From Datura wrightii (lineage: Eukaryota > Streptophyta > Magnoliopsida > Solanales > Solanaceae), in contig JASDFA010000020.1 in NCBI GenBank assembly GCA_035772735.1, forward strand, positions 92,511,001-92,575,000: DNA of 64,000 bases, written 5' to 3'. The stretch's first letter is position 1; each line of letters starts with the position of its first letter. A program made the translations under genes and the position numbers. The notes under the pieces are model-generated. The model worked only from the letters and a program-made list of their open reading frames with translations. It did not search any database and was not told where the DNA came from. Positions 24,701-36,180 of the stretch are shown piece by piece.

Positions 24701-27131
24701 GGCATCTAATTGCTCTGTTATTTTACTTAAACCACTATAAGACTGGGCTTAATCAACTTACTCCCAGGCGATCAATCTCTGGATCTTCACGGGGAGTCTA
24801 CTGATCCCCCGGTTTTTAATAAACACTGTGCTAGCAGGGTACTATCAATTTCTTACGCCTTGTGTGTATCCACTTGGATTTATACTGCTATTCTGGGGAA
24901 TTCTCCGTATTATGAGCTATTCTCTAAATATTGGCCTTCTGCTAGGGCTCTGTATCCGAATATCTCACGAAAATCAGCTGAAGTACTAGTCTGTCGCTGA
25001 CTACTGATGTGGACCCTTCCTTGGGGTACCCACGAGTATTCTGACTGGGATGGCCGGCTGACTTATGGGGTGTTCTACATAACAACTGCTAGGTTGACTA
25101 AGGCCGACTGTCGCCCACAAGGCTGGAAAAACGACGTATGACCACTTAACATGCTAGAACAATTCTGGTATTGCTAATCTCTGAAATTTGCCTACTCGGT
25201 CTCTAATCCTGGTTCTGGCACATGCGCTACTGTTACCGATCTTCAGGGATGCCTCCCTGGTAATGCAGGCGCCAGCTGGTCGGTAGACTATATAACTGTG
25301 CCCTTATCCTTTAGCCATCTGTCTTAGGCCAATAACTCTGGTAAGCTTCTAGAGCCTAGATCTGACAACAACACATAAGTCTGTTAATCTAATAACTGAG
25401 AACTGAGATAGTTTCTATGACTTCATACGTAACTTACACTCAATCCGCCCTTTCTCTTCTTCTTTTCTTTCTTTCTTCTCTCTCTTTCTTCTCTTTTGTT
25501 TTTGCCCTGCAATGCAATTTGTATAGGCTTTCTATTACTAATCAGCATCTGTGATTGTAGCCCTTATAGGCAACCACTCACAACATATCTATGATCTGTA
25601 TACATATCTATATCGCTAGCTACGTACAGTATGTACTGATTTCTGCGGTAATTCATAATCTCTGACAGGTTCTGCTGAGTCTCACATCGTACATGATACA
25701 TTTCTTCTACGGCCTAATAATATCTCCTACCCTGACTTATCATTTCATTGCATTGTCACCCCATTCTGAAAGTAACAACATAAACATTCTAGTTATTGTC
25801 TGCTATTTGAAATTCCGCCACTCTTGCGATGTGGGGGTCGACATTCGAATCCTGTAGCCTTACTAGGCATATATTGAGAGCCCATGACTGTCTGCTGGGC
25901 CTTATCTCTAGGCAACACTAAATTAGAATTGTTGTATCGGTAACTTCTTTAACTTCTCCATAGCGGGCATACTGCGGTATTCTGAACCGCAATCCTACTG
26001 TCAGCCCAGGGCTTAATCCTTAATATGGTATTTTATCAATCCGGGGTAATTCTAATTTACCCACAGGATCTGACATTCCTGCTTCTTCCCCTTATCTTAC
26101 TTAAACTGAATTCTGGGGTTCAAGGTACCTACCTTTCGTCGCTAATGAGATTACTGACCAAGCATCGGCCTATACTTCTTCTGGCGTATATTTAAGCCCA
26201 TCTGATTCACATGACCTCTATATCTTTCGATGTCACAACTAAATCATAACTATAATCTTACAGGTATGTCTTTGTCTTACTATCTGTTAACATATGTAAC
26301 GGACTTGGCCTTTTTCTGACCCGAACTTGGCTATTACCCGGCATTTATTACTAACAGGTCTTTTACCCCTGCTTTGGGTAAGCTAACGGTCTTACTTTCT
26401 CTACTGGATTATTGTCATAAGGGTCTACACAACTTATGTGATCTTAGGGGCTCTTTACACTTTCTAATACTTACTAGGATCAATCAGCCCATCTTTACTT
26501 ACCGCTGGATTCGGCAACCCCATCTCAAGTCTTATGCCCCTTTACTATACTGGCATCAAAACCAAGAGGTGGGAATAGCCCTTTTCTTATTGCAACAAAT
26601 AAAAGCATTTAACTGTACCATATCCAAAAAGATGTATTTGGGATTCCTGCATTTTTCTCTCTTTCTTATACTTACCTGGTGGTCTGACCTTATCTGTAAT
26701 CAGAATCAGATCTTATATAGCTAATAAGTAAATCAACTCATATGTACACTATACTTCTGACTTCCTATTCTGACGTTATCAATGTATACTGGGAATAATG
26801 CCAATAAAGGTATCACGCTAGGAGGTCTCTGATACCCCCTCCTGCTGTTGTAGTTATCATGTAACTGACTGATGTTCTCTTCTGTTGCTATCTCAGATCT
26901 TCTGCCTGTGATAGGGTAATGATGATCTGTCTTTGTATCTGTAATCAAAGAATACAGTAAGTTCTCAGGGACTCAACCCTATACTGTACCGCTCTAAAGC
27001 ATGACTGACTGAGAAGGAAGGATAACCATCATATCATGCCTCGCAGCCTCCTGCCTATAGTATGTGGTGCACAACACATCCATAGACAAGACTCTACTTA
27101 GCACGGCTTGCAGACTCCCTGGGATACAACC
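24701..27131 (-). other. Element C interior, no recognisable protein
   Basis: By position this should hold gag, protease and RT. I could not read any of their hallmark motifs in six frames. The 116-codon + strand ORF at 26374-26724 has no family signature. A short pyrimidine-rich stretch lies at 25448-25500. It is either decayed beyond recognition by eye or replaced sequence. Confidence 0.5.
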
Positions 27132-27148
27132 TGCTCTGATACCAAGTT
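27132..27148 (-). promoter_or_regulatory. Element C tRNA-Met primer-binding site
   Basis: The + strand TGCTCTGATACCAAGTT is the complement of AACTTGGTATCAGAGCA and lies directly inside the right-hand LTR. This fixes the element on the minus strand. Confidence 0.88.
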
Positions 27149-29900
27149 TGTCACACCCCGCCTTGGGGGGTATGACTGGCACCTGGTGCCCTACTAGGAC
27201 CTGAACTACTGGACTGCTAAGCCTAGACACATCTGGTGCCTGGCTGGCTCTAACTCACATTTCTGGAAACAAAGGGCTATATAACGGCTGTAAACACAGC
27301 CCTCGGCCCATTGGCCTATAGCCTCCTGTACCTGTAACAAAAGCTGACCAGAACATGCAACTATAGGGAAACCTATGCGGGCCGACAAGGCCACCATGCT
27401 GTCTAGTTATCTGCAACTCAACAACAAAATACTAGTAGGCTACGTGACCGGCAAGGTCACCACTACTGTCAAACTTATGGCCCCACACGGCCAACATAAA
27501 AGAAGCAAAAGTACTAACAGCTAACAACTGCGCGGCCTCACACGACCGGCTCAACTAACCACAGGGAAATATACAGACTGCAAGCCTCTAGGAATAGCAA
27601 TAGAAATGATCGGGACAGGGCCCCGACCTACCCGTACTATACAATAAAAAGAAACTGAAATACACCTCTGAAATTCAGTCTCCGGATGACAGGAGCTGAA
27701 TACTCAATCGCTGACAGGGATCACGTGGTATCGCCTGCTCGTCTATAAGTACCTGCAGGCAAGTAATGCAGCGCCCCACCGGGCGTCAGTACCGCTGGTA
27801 CTGAGTATGTAAAGCAACAACTGAAAGAAATATCTGAGAAACAATGATATAACTGATGAAACTGAAATAGAAAGGAATGAATTAACTGTCTGATAATGTA
27901 AGCCATACCTTTTCTTTAATTATACTGGAAGGAGTAGGAATCGTACCTGAGAATTTATCGTGCTACTATCGATCTACTCGTATCTACTATAACAGGGTAT
28001 AACACATCATAACATCACATAGCACACACAAACCTTACCCGGCCCCCATAAGCCGGGAGGTACAACCAGCACAGAATCTATACCCCTACCCCGGTCACCC
28101 CCTCTCCTATAATGGTTGTAAGCATCCTGCCGGTCCCCTGGGTATGCACTTGGGCTCGCTGAGCCCCTGACTATAACTGTACCTGAGTCCGATCGACTCC
28201 TGAATCAACACCCGGGCGTATCCGCTCGACGGGGGTGTATAAAAGCCGACCAAGGCAAAATATGGGGAAACTGGCATCCCATCTTCGTCCCCTTGCGGGA
28301 CGGCATGCCACTCCGTAGAGCGACGTATCCTCATCCTCTGGCGGACGAGTCGATACAGCTATTAACCCTGGGGCGGTCAGGGATGCTGGGTAATCCAACC
28401 CCAAATAATACAACGGTCTCAACTAGTAATGCTGTCTGCGTATCTCACATGCTGAGGCTAATAGGGGGAAAGTATCACATATATTACATGCTGAACTGAT
28501 GATAGTAATCTGTACGTATTTAATACGTGCTGAGGCAGGTAAAGATGTATAAATATGAATATAGTCTCCTGCCGGGCTGTGTTGGGGCAAATGCTATATA
28601 AGATAATGTTTCTGCTGAAAACTCTGCTGTTTACTCAGTTTCTGTATACACTATATGCTGGACTAGTGATAGAAATATGTACATACTTAATACATGCTGA
28701 GGCTGGAAATAATATATATGTATGTACGAATATGGTCTTCTGCCAGACTGTACTAAGGCTAATGCTGAACATGATATAGTCCTTCTTCTGAAACTATGCT
28801 GTATACTGATTTTCTATAGTAACATGATTTACTATTCCTAACATGCTTTCTAAATTCGTTTCAACTTATCATTCTATTTCTGAGTTGTCTTACAGGTACT
28901 ACTTGCTCTACTGAGTTTCGATTGAGCACAATGATATACTACATCCTGTGTAGCATCGTATACTGAGCATACTATGCAGTTTCTAATGCTTATATTAGAA
29001 TCTCTATCATACTAGCAAATTTCACGCAAGTTGTAACTCGATACTTTCAATATCGTTCCAACAGTCGTAACGAACGTAACACATGACTTCTGGACAATCT
29101 ACTGGCCTTTAAATTACTGTACTGTATCAAGATTTCTTAACTTGCCGAGGAAACTAACTTTACATACCTTATCCTTGAACTATTCGTCTGTCGGACGAAG
29201 CTCGGCCGGTACTTTAACTGTTTTCTCCCAACTGCATTCATAAACATATCAATCAATACTAAATACAACTTTATTTCAAAAGGCAACGTCACTTTCGATA
29301 TAGTTTATAGCCTAAACTTAGGCTTATCGAAAGACGGCCAGAAACTCGCTATTTTTCAGAGGTCCAGAAGGGAGAAATATTCACTTCTCAGCTAGGAACA
29401 CATAGACACTAATTTAGAGCAATTCCACTTACCTTAGCTCGGTGGCTCGACGATTCGTCGGCCGTATTTTACGAAACTGAATCCGTAGGAACGCTTTCTG
29501 CTGCTAAATACTTCGATATCTGGGATTAATTTGAGTTTGGGCAGCGTTTGGCAGCGTAATCGGACGAAAATTATTTAATTTTCTTCGTTCTTCCTCCTTC
29601 TCTGACTTTTCTCTCTGTTTCCTGGAAATTCCTTAAGGATTAAATTATTTAAACACGAAGTGGGCTTTATATACTTGAGCCTGAACCTGGGCAACGTGTC
29701 ACGGAGCCATCGCAGAGGCCTCACCTCCGTGACACACTGCCATCGCGGAGGGGCTCTGCCTCGGCTCCTCCCGCAATGGTTCGACGGGTTTCTCGTCCGA
29801 TCTTTTTCCCGGCCTTTCTCTAGCACGTATGGCCTTCTAATATACTTAACCAACGTGCGAATAGGTCGTCTAGGTGCCGGGAATTCTACGGGGTATAACA
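27149..29900 (-). repeat. Element C 5' LTR (right copy)
   Basis: The + strand begins TGTCACACCCCG and ends GGGTATAACA. It is almost identical to 19803-22552. Confidence 0.92.
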
Positions 29901-31182
29901 ATAAATTACCCATTTATGAATCTATGATTTTTGACTAGTGAAATCTATTTCAAGTATACATGATCTTCAGATTTTGGGTAATCCCACTTAGTTTTAGCAT
30001 GTTTTCATTATTCAGTTCAGTTTTATAAATCATCTTATCATATGGTTTTGGAGTCTATACTCCCCTATTCAGCTTATGGTATGTTTGGAGCCAGGTCTCC
30101 CCATATTCAGATTTCAGATTATGCATGTGATTTCATTATCAGCTTCATTAAAAAATGATGGTTCAGCTTTGTTGAAAAATGATGGAGAGCACTTTGCATG
30201 TTTTTGGGAGTAATTTCTAGCACTGAGTAGGTTAAGGGTTCATGAAAACCCTGGGTCTCAGAACTATGTGCCAACGCAGGATTTCACATATTAGTTTGGG
30301 ACCTCTCTTGTGAGCTTCCCCTGCCCCTATTGGATCAGCTTGATATCGATATCATGCTAGTTCCCTTAGCCCTAGCAAGGCTTTGGACACTTCTGTCCAC
30401 TTGAGTGTGATAATTGGGATCACATAAGCTCTATCGTGATAGTGTTGGTTATATGACAAGTCTCCCATTGTTCCTCATGATCTCAGTTATGCATGTTTTC
30501 CAGTTATTATATTATGTTTTCAGCAGGTTTGGCCCAATGAGCAAGTTATCAGTTTTACTTAAAAATCTCAATTTCAGCTTTGGGTCATTCAATTTAGTTA
30601 TGATATCTAGTTTATGTCTACTCATGTTTTCAATATCACCATGCAACCTTTACTCTCAAAATCTTATGATGTTATGATTTATGATATGCATGATTTCAAT
30701 TTTTACTTACCTTGCATACTCAGTATATTGCAAGTACTGACTGGATTCTCTATGTTGTATCATTTCATGATATAAGTTCAATCGTTCAGATTCAGTCCCG
30801 CCGCTAGTTAGTCTCCAAAGCTTGAATCTAGTTCTCCAGTTGGTGAGTCCTCATCCTTTGAGGACCTTCAGTTAGTTGAGTTATGTTATTTTCAGTTTCA
30901 GACTTCTAGTGAGCTAGTTGGGATGTTGTCCCATCACCTCGTCAGTATGTTATAGGCTTTTCAAACATAGACTTGTATATTCAGCTTTGGATTCAGTGTT
31001 ATGAGGTTACCGTTGGATAGACGTTTTGTTACTCAGACTTCCGCTGTTTTAGAATTTAGTTATCAGCTTTGTTTATGATGATCTTTAGTTATCATGTTCA
31101 TTCCATGGGTCGACTTGGAGCCATTTATGGTTCTAGGTTCCGTGTCCCGATCCGGGATATCAGCTCGAGTTGTGACAGAGCT

Positions 31183-33000
31183 AAAAAGGTAAAGGAGCAT
31201 GGAGAATGAATGTTGGAAGCAAAAGGCTGGAATGAGGTGGTTTAAAGAAGGAGATAGCAATACCAAATATTTTCACTCATATGTGAATGGAAAAAGGAGG
31301 AGGTTGAACATAGGGGAAATTAAAGACTCTCAACGGCAATTATTGACATCACAGGAAATAATACAGGGAGCAACAGTGGCTTTTTTTTAGGACAAATTCA
31401 GAAAAGAGGAGGATGTAACTGACTTAAGTATGCTAAACAGTAATCCTAAGATTATTGCTGAAGAGGTTAATGCATAGATGGATAGGATGCCATATCAAGA
31501 CGAGGTGAAGACAGTGGCGTTTGAGCTGAATGGTGATACTGCTAGTGGACCTAATGGATTCTTAGGAAAATTCTATCAAGAATGTTGGGATATTGTTGGC
31601 ACTGACATCACAAATATGGTGAAAGCTTTCTTTTATGGGTAGGATATTTCCTAGATTCATCACACATACAAACTTTGTTATGATCCCAAAAAAGGAGAAA
31701 CTTCTTACTCTTGGGGATTACAGACCCACAAGTCTAAGCACCTTTTTGAATAAGATCCTATCAATAGTTATTCATGAGAGAATGGTTGACTGTCTGCCTG
31801 GTACCTAGAAATCAAATTGGTTTTGTGAAGGATAGGAGTATCACAGAGAATGTACTGCTTGCACAAGTGATTATAAGAGATATTAATATCAAAAAAGATG
31901 GCCTAATGTGATGGTGAAATTGGATATGGCTAAGCATAGTACAGGGTATCTTAAATATACCTGACTAAAATGCTAAGAAGTTTTGGATTCTCAAAAAGGA
32001 TGATTGATATGGTTCGGAAGTTGGTGTCCAATATTTGATACTCAGTACTAGTTAATAGACAGGCTAATGGTTTTTTCAGATCATCTAGAGGATTAAAACA
32101 AGGAGATCCTCTATCCTCTACACTATTCATCATAGTTGTTGAAGTCTTAGCTAGGGGGTTGAACAATCTCCACAATAATGCAGAGTTTAGGGGATTTGGC
32201 ATGCCTAAACGGAGTCCAGCCATCAACCATCTATTTTATACAGATGACACCATTCTGTTCTCCTCAGGGGACAAAAGATCAATAATGAGTATGATCAGGG
32301 TATTGGTTGAATATGAGAGGGTTTCAAGACAACTTATAAATAAAGGGAAAAGTTTCTTTTACTTACATGAGAAGACACATCTAATAATGACTCAAAGGAT
32401 AAGGAAGTGAGCAGGTGTTAATCAAGAATTCTTCCCTTTAACTTACTTGGGATGCCCTGTTTTTTATAGAAGAAAGAGGAAGGAACATTTTAAATACTTA
32501 ATAAGAAAGATCACTAGGAGGTTAATATCCTGGTAGAATAAATTCTTAACTCATGGAGGAAGGTATACTCTAATTAATCATGTCCTTCAATCTATGTCAA
32601 TTTATCTCCTATCAGCTATGAACCCCCCTAAAGATGTAATAAATCAGATCCATAGGATTTTTGATAAATTCTTCTAGGGTCATACAGGAGGGATTAAAGG
32701 AAGACACTTGGTGGCATGGGATGATTTATGTGTCCCTAGGATAGAAGATGGACTGGGGTAAGATCTTTACAAGATGTTGCTAAAGCTTTGATGGCAAAAC
32801 TGTGGTGGAATTTTAGAACCTCTACGTTTTCCTTGTGGGGTACTTTTATGTGAAACAAATACTTAAGAAAAATATATCCACTGATAGCTAATGCAAGAGG
32901 TGCATCCTAGCTCGAGTATGATGATTCTCATCAGAGAAGAGGTGGAGCATGAGATATGGTGGCAGATTAAGGCTGGTAATACTAACTTTTAGTTTAATAA
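31183..33000 (+). pseudogene. LINE-A ORF2, reverse transcriptase part
   Basis: Just after element B the LINE frame resumes with ENECWKQKAGMRWFKEGDSN, then TKYFHSYVNGKRRRLNIGEI, the conserved block before RT. RT blocks follow in several frames: ASGPNGFLGKFYQECWDIV (about 31540-31600), GFFRSSRGLKQGDPLSSTLF (about 32070-32130), FYTDDTILFSSG (32234-32270, the position of the FADD catalytic motif) and LTYLGCPVFYRRK (about 32440-32480). Stops and frameshifts are frequent. Confidence 0.85.
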
Positions 33001-33513
33001 TTGGACTCAACAGGGAGCTCTATATTATATTGAAGAAGGAGGAAAGGATGAGGAAGAGCTGGAGGTGAAGGAGTTCATTCAGAATGGGGGTTGGAATAGA
33101 GAAAAGCTGAGAAGCAGGCTGTTAGAAGAGATGAAAGAACATGTGATCAGAAATGTCAAGCCAGCTGACATTGGATACAGAGATATACCTTGGTGGATGC
33201 TAGCCACAAAGGAGAATTCCCTGTGAGTTTTGCTTATCAAATCATGAGGAAAAGAAAGGAGGAGGTATCTTGGCTATCAAACATCTAGATAAAAGGGATT
33301 CTTTTCAAACTAAGTTTTTTCCTTTGGAGAGTGTGGAAAAAAAGAATCCCTATTGATGACATTTTATGGAAGATGAAGATACACCTGATGTCCAGATGTT
33401 ATTGCTGTGAGAATCACAAACAAGAAACCTTGAATCATTTATTTCTAACAGTTCACATAACACTAAAACTATGAAAGCAGTTTGCTACATGTGTAGGTTT
33501 CAATCTGGATGGA

Positions 33514-34236
33514 ATGCATCTACAGCAACTCATAAATACATGGTGGAAGATACTAGCCCCTACAAAGCCACAAGGCCTATTCAGGGAAATGCCAATGATC
33601 AGAATGTGGTATCTTTGGAAGGGAAGGAATTCTAAAAGACATAGGAACGACATCAACACATTCAAATTAACTATGATCAACAAACAGTGCAAATGTTTGT
33701 TAAATCCAGATAACCTATGGATGACAGTCCCTGGGCAACGGGATGGAATTATTAATGTCCTTCAGCATTACAAGCCTAAGTTATACTACAAGACAATCAT
33801 ATGGGAGTTCCCTATGGAGTCATGGATAAAAGTGAATATTGATAATGCTTGCAAAGGAAATTCGGGACTAAGTGCATATGGCTTTTGCCTGAGAGATGCT
33901 AGAGGCAATTTACTATATGTTGAGGCTCAAGAAATGGGCATCAATAGTAATATGAAGGCAGAGGTAAGAGCAATGAAGGAGGCAATGCAGTACATCAACA
34001 GTAAAGGATATAACATTGCTCTAGAGACAGATTCACTAAGTCTCAAGAAAATATTAACAAAAACTTGGAAAATTCCTTGGGAGATAGCTGAAGACATGGA
34101 GGACATAATGGATATGATTGAAAGGTGCAATGTGAGAATTAATCATGTTTACAGAGAGGCTAATCAATTGGCGGATATCATATCTAATTCAGCATTCAAT
34201 CAAGCAGGTAAGAGAATATATGTTAACTTCCAGTAA
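33514..34236 (+). pseudogene. LINE-A ORF2 C-terminal RNase H domain, still open for 240 codons
   Basis: This 240-residue open frame is the C-terminal part of ORF2. The first ~100 residues are the linker after RT. Residues about 105-235 form the plant LINE-type RNase H1 domain: WIKVNIDNACKGN (first Asp), NMKAEVRAMKEAMQYI (Glu), IALETDSLSL (Asp), and HVYREANQLADIISN (final Asp). It has no start of its own, being part of a longer ORF2 broken upstream. The conserved acidic residues are all present, making this the best preserved stretch of LINE-A. Confidence 0.85.
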
Positions 34237-34950
34237 TTACCAACAACATGCAAAGGGATACTATATACAGGTAATGCAAATACCACAGCTATGAATCAAA
34301 ATGAGAAAGATCATTCCAAAATATTAACAAGGTGACAGTGCTCCCTAGGTTAGTTCTGTACAAGCAACAAACTAGAATTACACGGGGAAGAGCTACCAAG
34401 CCTACACTATGGCAGCATTCAAAAAGCGCTACCGGCAAAAGGGAGCAAACGAGTCGAATAATCAGATAGTAGCTATCAATGGAAAACCGACGAAGAGAGA
34501 GGAGTGGGGCAACAAACTTTCCCCGATCCTGAGGCAACAACTAGACAACCTGGAAGTATGACTCTACTCATTTATGGAGTCACCAAAATTATCATTTGAA
34601 GAGGAGAGGTAAGGTCAAGCAAAGAAACAAAGGGAAGAAGAAAAGTTGGAAAATACCTTTTGAGCTGCATGTTGAGCTCAATAATGGCGAGTATCGGGTA
34701 GCAGGTTGATCACCCAGAGAAACAAAAGGAGAAACTGAGAGCTGGCAAAAGGATACATCAGATAGAGGTCAGAGAGGAGACAAGAACAAACCCTAGATTA
34801 TCGGGGTGTATTCGGGAAGAACCAGATTTTGTTGGATCCAGGTCAGGACTATATTAGGTTAGACTGTGAAGTCAGCCCATCAATTGTATTGGACTAATTG
34901 TTGATTGAATAAATTAAAGGATCATAGGTCTAAAAATTTGTTAAAAAGAA
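34237..34950 (+). other. LINE-A 3' UTR, approximate
   Basis: Non-coding sequence follows the ORF2 stop and runs to an A-rich stretch (TTAAAAAGAAAAAG near 34940-34953). This is the likely 3' end, but I could not match a target duplication to the 5' side. Confidence 0.5.
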
Positions 34951-35901
34951 AAAGTAAGATACACTTAGTTACATGTTTGTTCCTCAAAAAAATTGAATAA
35001 TCACATTTATCTATGTTTTGATTATTAATCTTCATAGGCTTACCTCAATCATTTGACCTCAACAAACAAGTCAACAAAAAACAATTCATATTATTCATTC
35101 ATAAAAATTATGCTTTGTTTTTTCATGTATAATTATTTACTCAAAAATTTATTTGATAATATTGATATTATTACGATAATGCGTATTACATGAATCAACA
35201 TACACGTGCAGCACACGTGCTGAGAAACTAGTTAATAATAAAAAAGGGCATATCATGTGATGTTAATACATCGAATTCCTGTTGTGTGGCAGCGTTGAGT
35301 TTAGGGCATGATACTCTGACCCCTACCTCCTCAAGTGTCGTTGTTACAATGATTAAAAGATTATCTAGCTCATTTGTTCTGTTGTTATTGTTTTTTTTGT
35401 TATTCTTTTTTAACCTTCACATCAATTATTTGATTAGTATTTTTGGGAATGATCGATTCTTTAAGAGGTTATGGGCTTAGACACCTTTAAATATAGTTTT
35501 TATTTCTGAACTGGTTGATGACATGGAAATAAACTCTGTAATTGTTCATCTTTGATGTGAGGACAATTTATCAAGCAAAAGTCTTAGGCATCTGGTTTGA
35601 AAAGGTGATACTTATTACAAATTTAACAAAGATAGGGATAATAGAATCCTTACCAAAATTAAATATTATATTAATAAATAGGACAAGTTCTAAGAGGAAA
35701 ATATGTGTTATCCCCTATTAATATTATTTTAAAAAAATCAATTCAAGAGTCTTGCATAATTAGTAAGATGCATGCCCCACAAGTTCCTAAAAGACTTCGT
35801 GAAAAACTAAAAGATAATATTGAAGAATTTTAAATAATAGTCTTGAAAGTTTAAAAGATTCTTACCAGAACAAAAGGTCATGGATAATATTTAAGAAATG
35901 T
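34951..35901. other. AT-rich intergenic DNA with a possible Helitron 3' end
   Basis: No gene is seen. At 35202-35232 the sequence carries nearby inverted GCACGTG-like bases (AGCAC-AC-GTGCT), then CTAGT followed by T, which resembles the hairpin plus CTRRT end of plant Helitrons. No matching TC 5' end was found. Confidence 0.35.
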
Positions 35902-36180
35902 ATTACTTCTCCGTTCCTTTTTAGTTGATAGGATAAGATTTTCATATCCAGTAAAAAAAATTAATAAGGATTGCAATTTGACTAATATAACTCTATTAAT
36001 TGATAGATACTTTTTGAAAACATATAATAATCATTCTTTTCACATTCTAAAGTGATTTAAGTATTAACGGTAAAGTTGAAAAAAGGTGGTCAATTATTTC
36101 TTGAATTTTCAAACTAGCAACTATTTTGGAACAACTATTTTTAATATACCTAGCAACTAAACATGAATAGGGGGAGTAAT
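35902..36180. mobile_element. MITE with ~31-bp imperfect terminal inverted repeats
   Basis: The left end ATTACTTCTCCGTTCC and the right end GAATAGGGGGAGTAAT are inverted relatives, and the similarity runs about 31 bp inward (shared TTTAGTTG-TAGG). The length is 279 bp, non-coding. The CTCC-rich end resembles Stowaway-like plant MITEs. A diverged, inverted relative lies at 58780-59040. Confidence 0.65.

Larger units (their letters stand above)
19803..29900 (-). mobile_element. Element C: minus-strand Tekay-type gypsy element nested in the LTR of B
   Basis: Two LTRs of about 2.75 kb (19803-22552 and 27149-29900) flank a 4.6-kb interior, with ATAAA duplicated outside. On the minus strand the 5' LTR is the right one. 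It ends GTGTGACA and is followed by the primer-binding site AACTTGGTATCAGAGCA (complement of about 27132-27148). A G-rich purine tract lies next to the other LTR. Integrase and RNase H traces read only on the minus strand (22960-24700). The LTRs are nearly identical by eye, whereas pol is ruined. It is the youngest of the three gypsy elements, since it lies inside B. Confidence 0.92.
11716..31177 (+). mobile_element. Element B: degenerate full-length Tekay/Del chromovirus, split by element C
   Basis: The 5' LTR is 11716-13788. The interior, 13789-18892, has gag, protease, RT, RNase H, integrase and chromodomain in chromovirus order. The 3' LTR is 18893-31177 and is interrupted at 19802 by element C. 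GAGCT flanks both ends. The LTR termini are worn: the 5' copy starts TATATACCCC and the 3' copy CATAATACCCC where TGTAATACCCC is expected. Many stops in pol mark it as dead. The LTRs are related to those of element A (shared CCCAAAAGTCCCTAAG near the start), so A and B belong to related subfamilies. Confidence 0.9.
18893..31177 (+). repeat. Element B 3' LTR, split by element C
   Basis: The left part is 18893-19802 and the right part is 29906-31177. Joined at the ATAAA duplication they align with 11716-13788. It ends GTTGTGACA and is followed by GAGCT. Confidence 0.88.
1640..34950 (+). mobile_element. LINE-A: degenerate plant L1-type LINE, interrupted by elements A and B
   Basis: Pieces of a plant L1-type LINE occur in the right order on the + strand: ORF1 DUF4283 tail and CCHC (about 1660-2130), endonuclease (2906-3610), linker (to 3886), a 13-bp remnant between the two insertions (11698-11710), reverse transcriptase (31183-33000) and RNase H (to 34236). 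Removing elements A and B with one copy of each 5-bp duplication gives an uninterrupted frame across both sites, reading MQLNKEEEELKR before an in-frame stop. The LINE is therefore older than both gypsy elements. The 5' end looks truncated within ORF1. The 3' end is placed in the A-rich stretch near 34950 and is approximate. Several stops and frameshifts make it inactive. Confidence 0.85.

Noticed and set aside
26374..26724. 116-codon + strand ORF in the interior of element C
   Set aside because: It is antisense to the element, has no recognisable motif or start context, and lies in decayed sequence.
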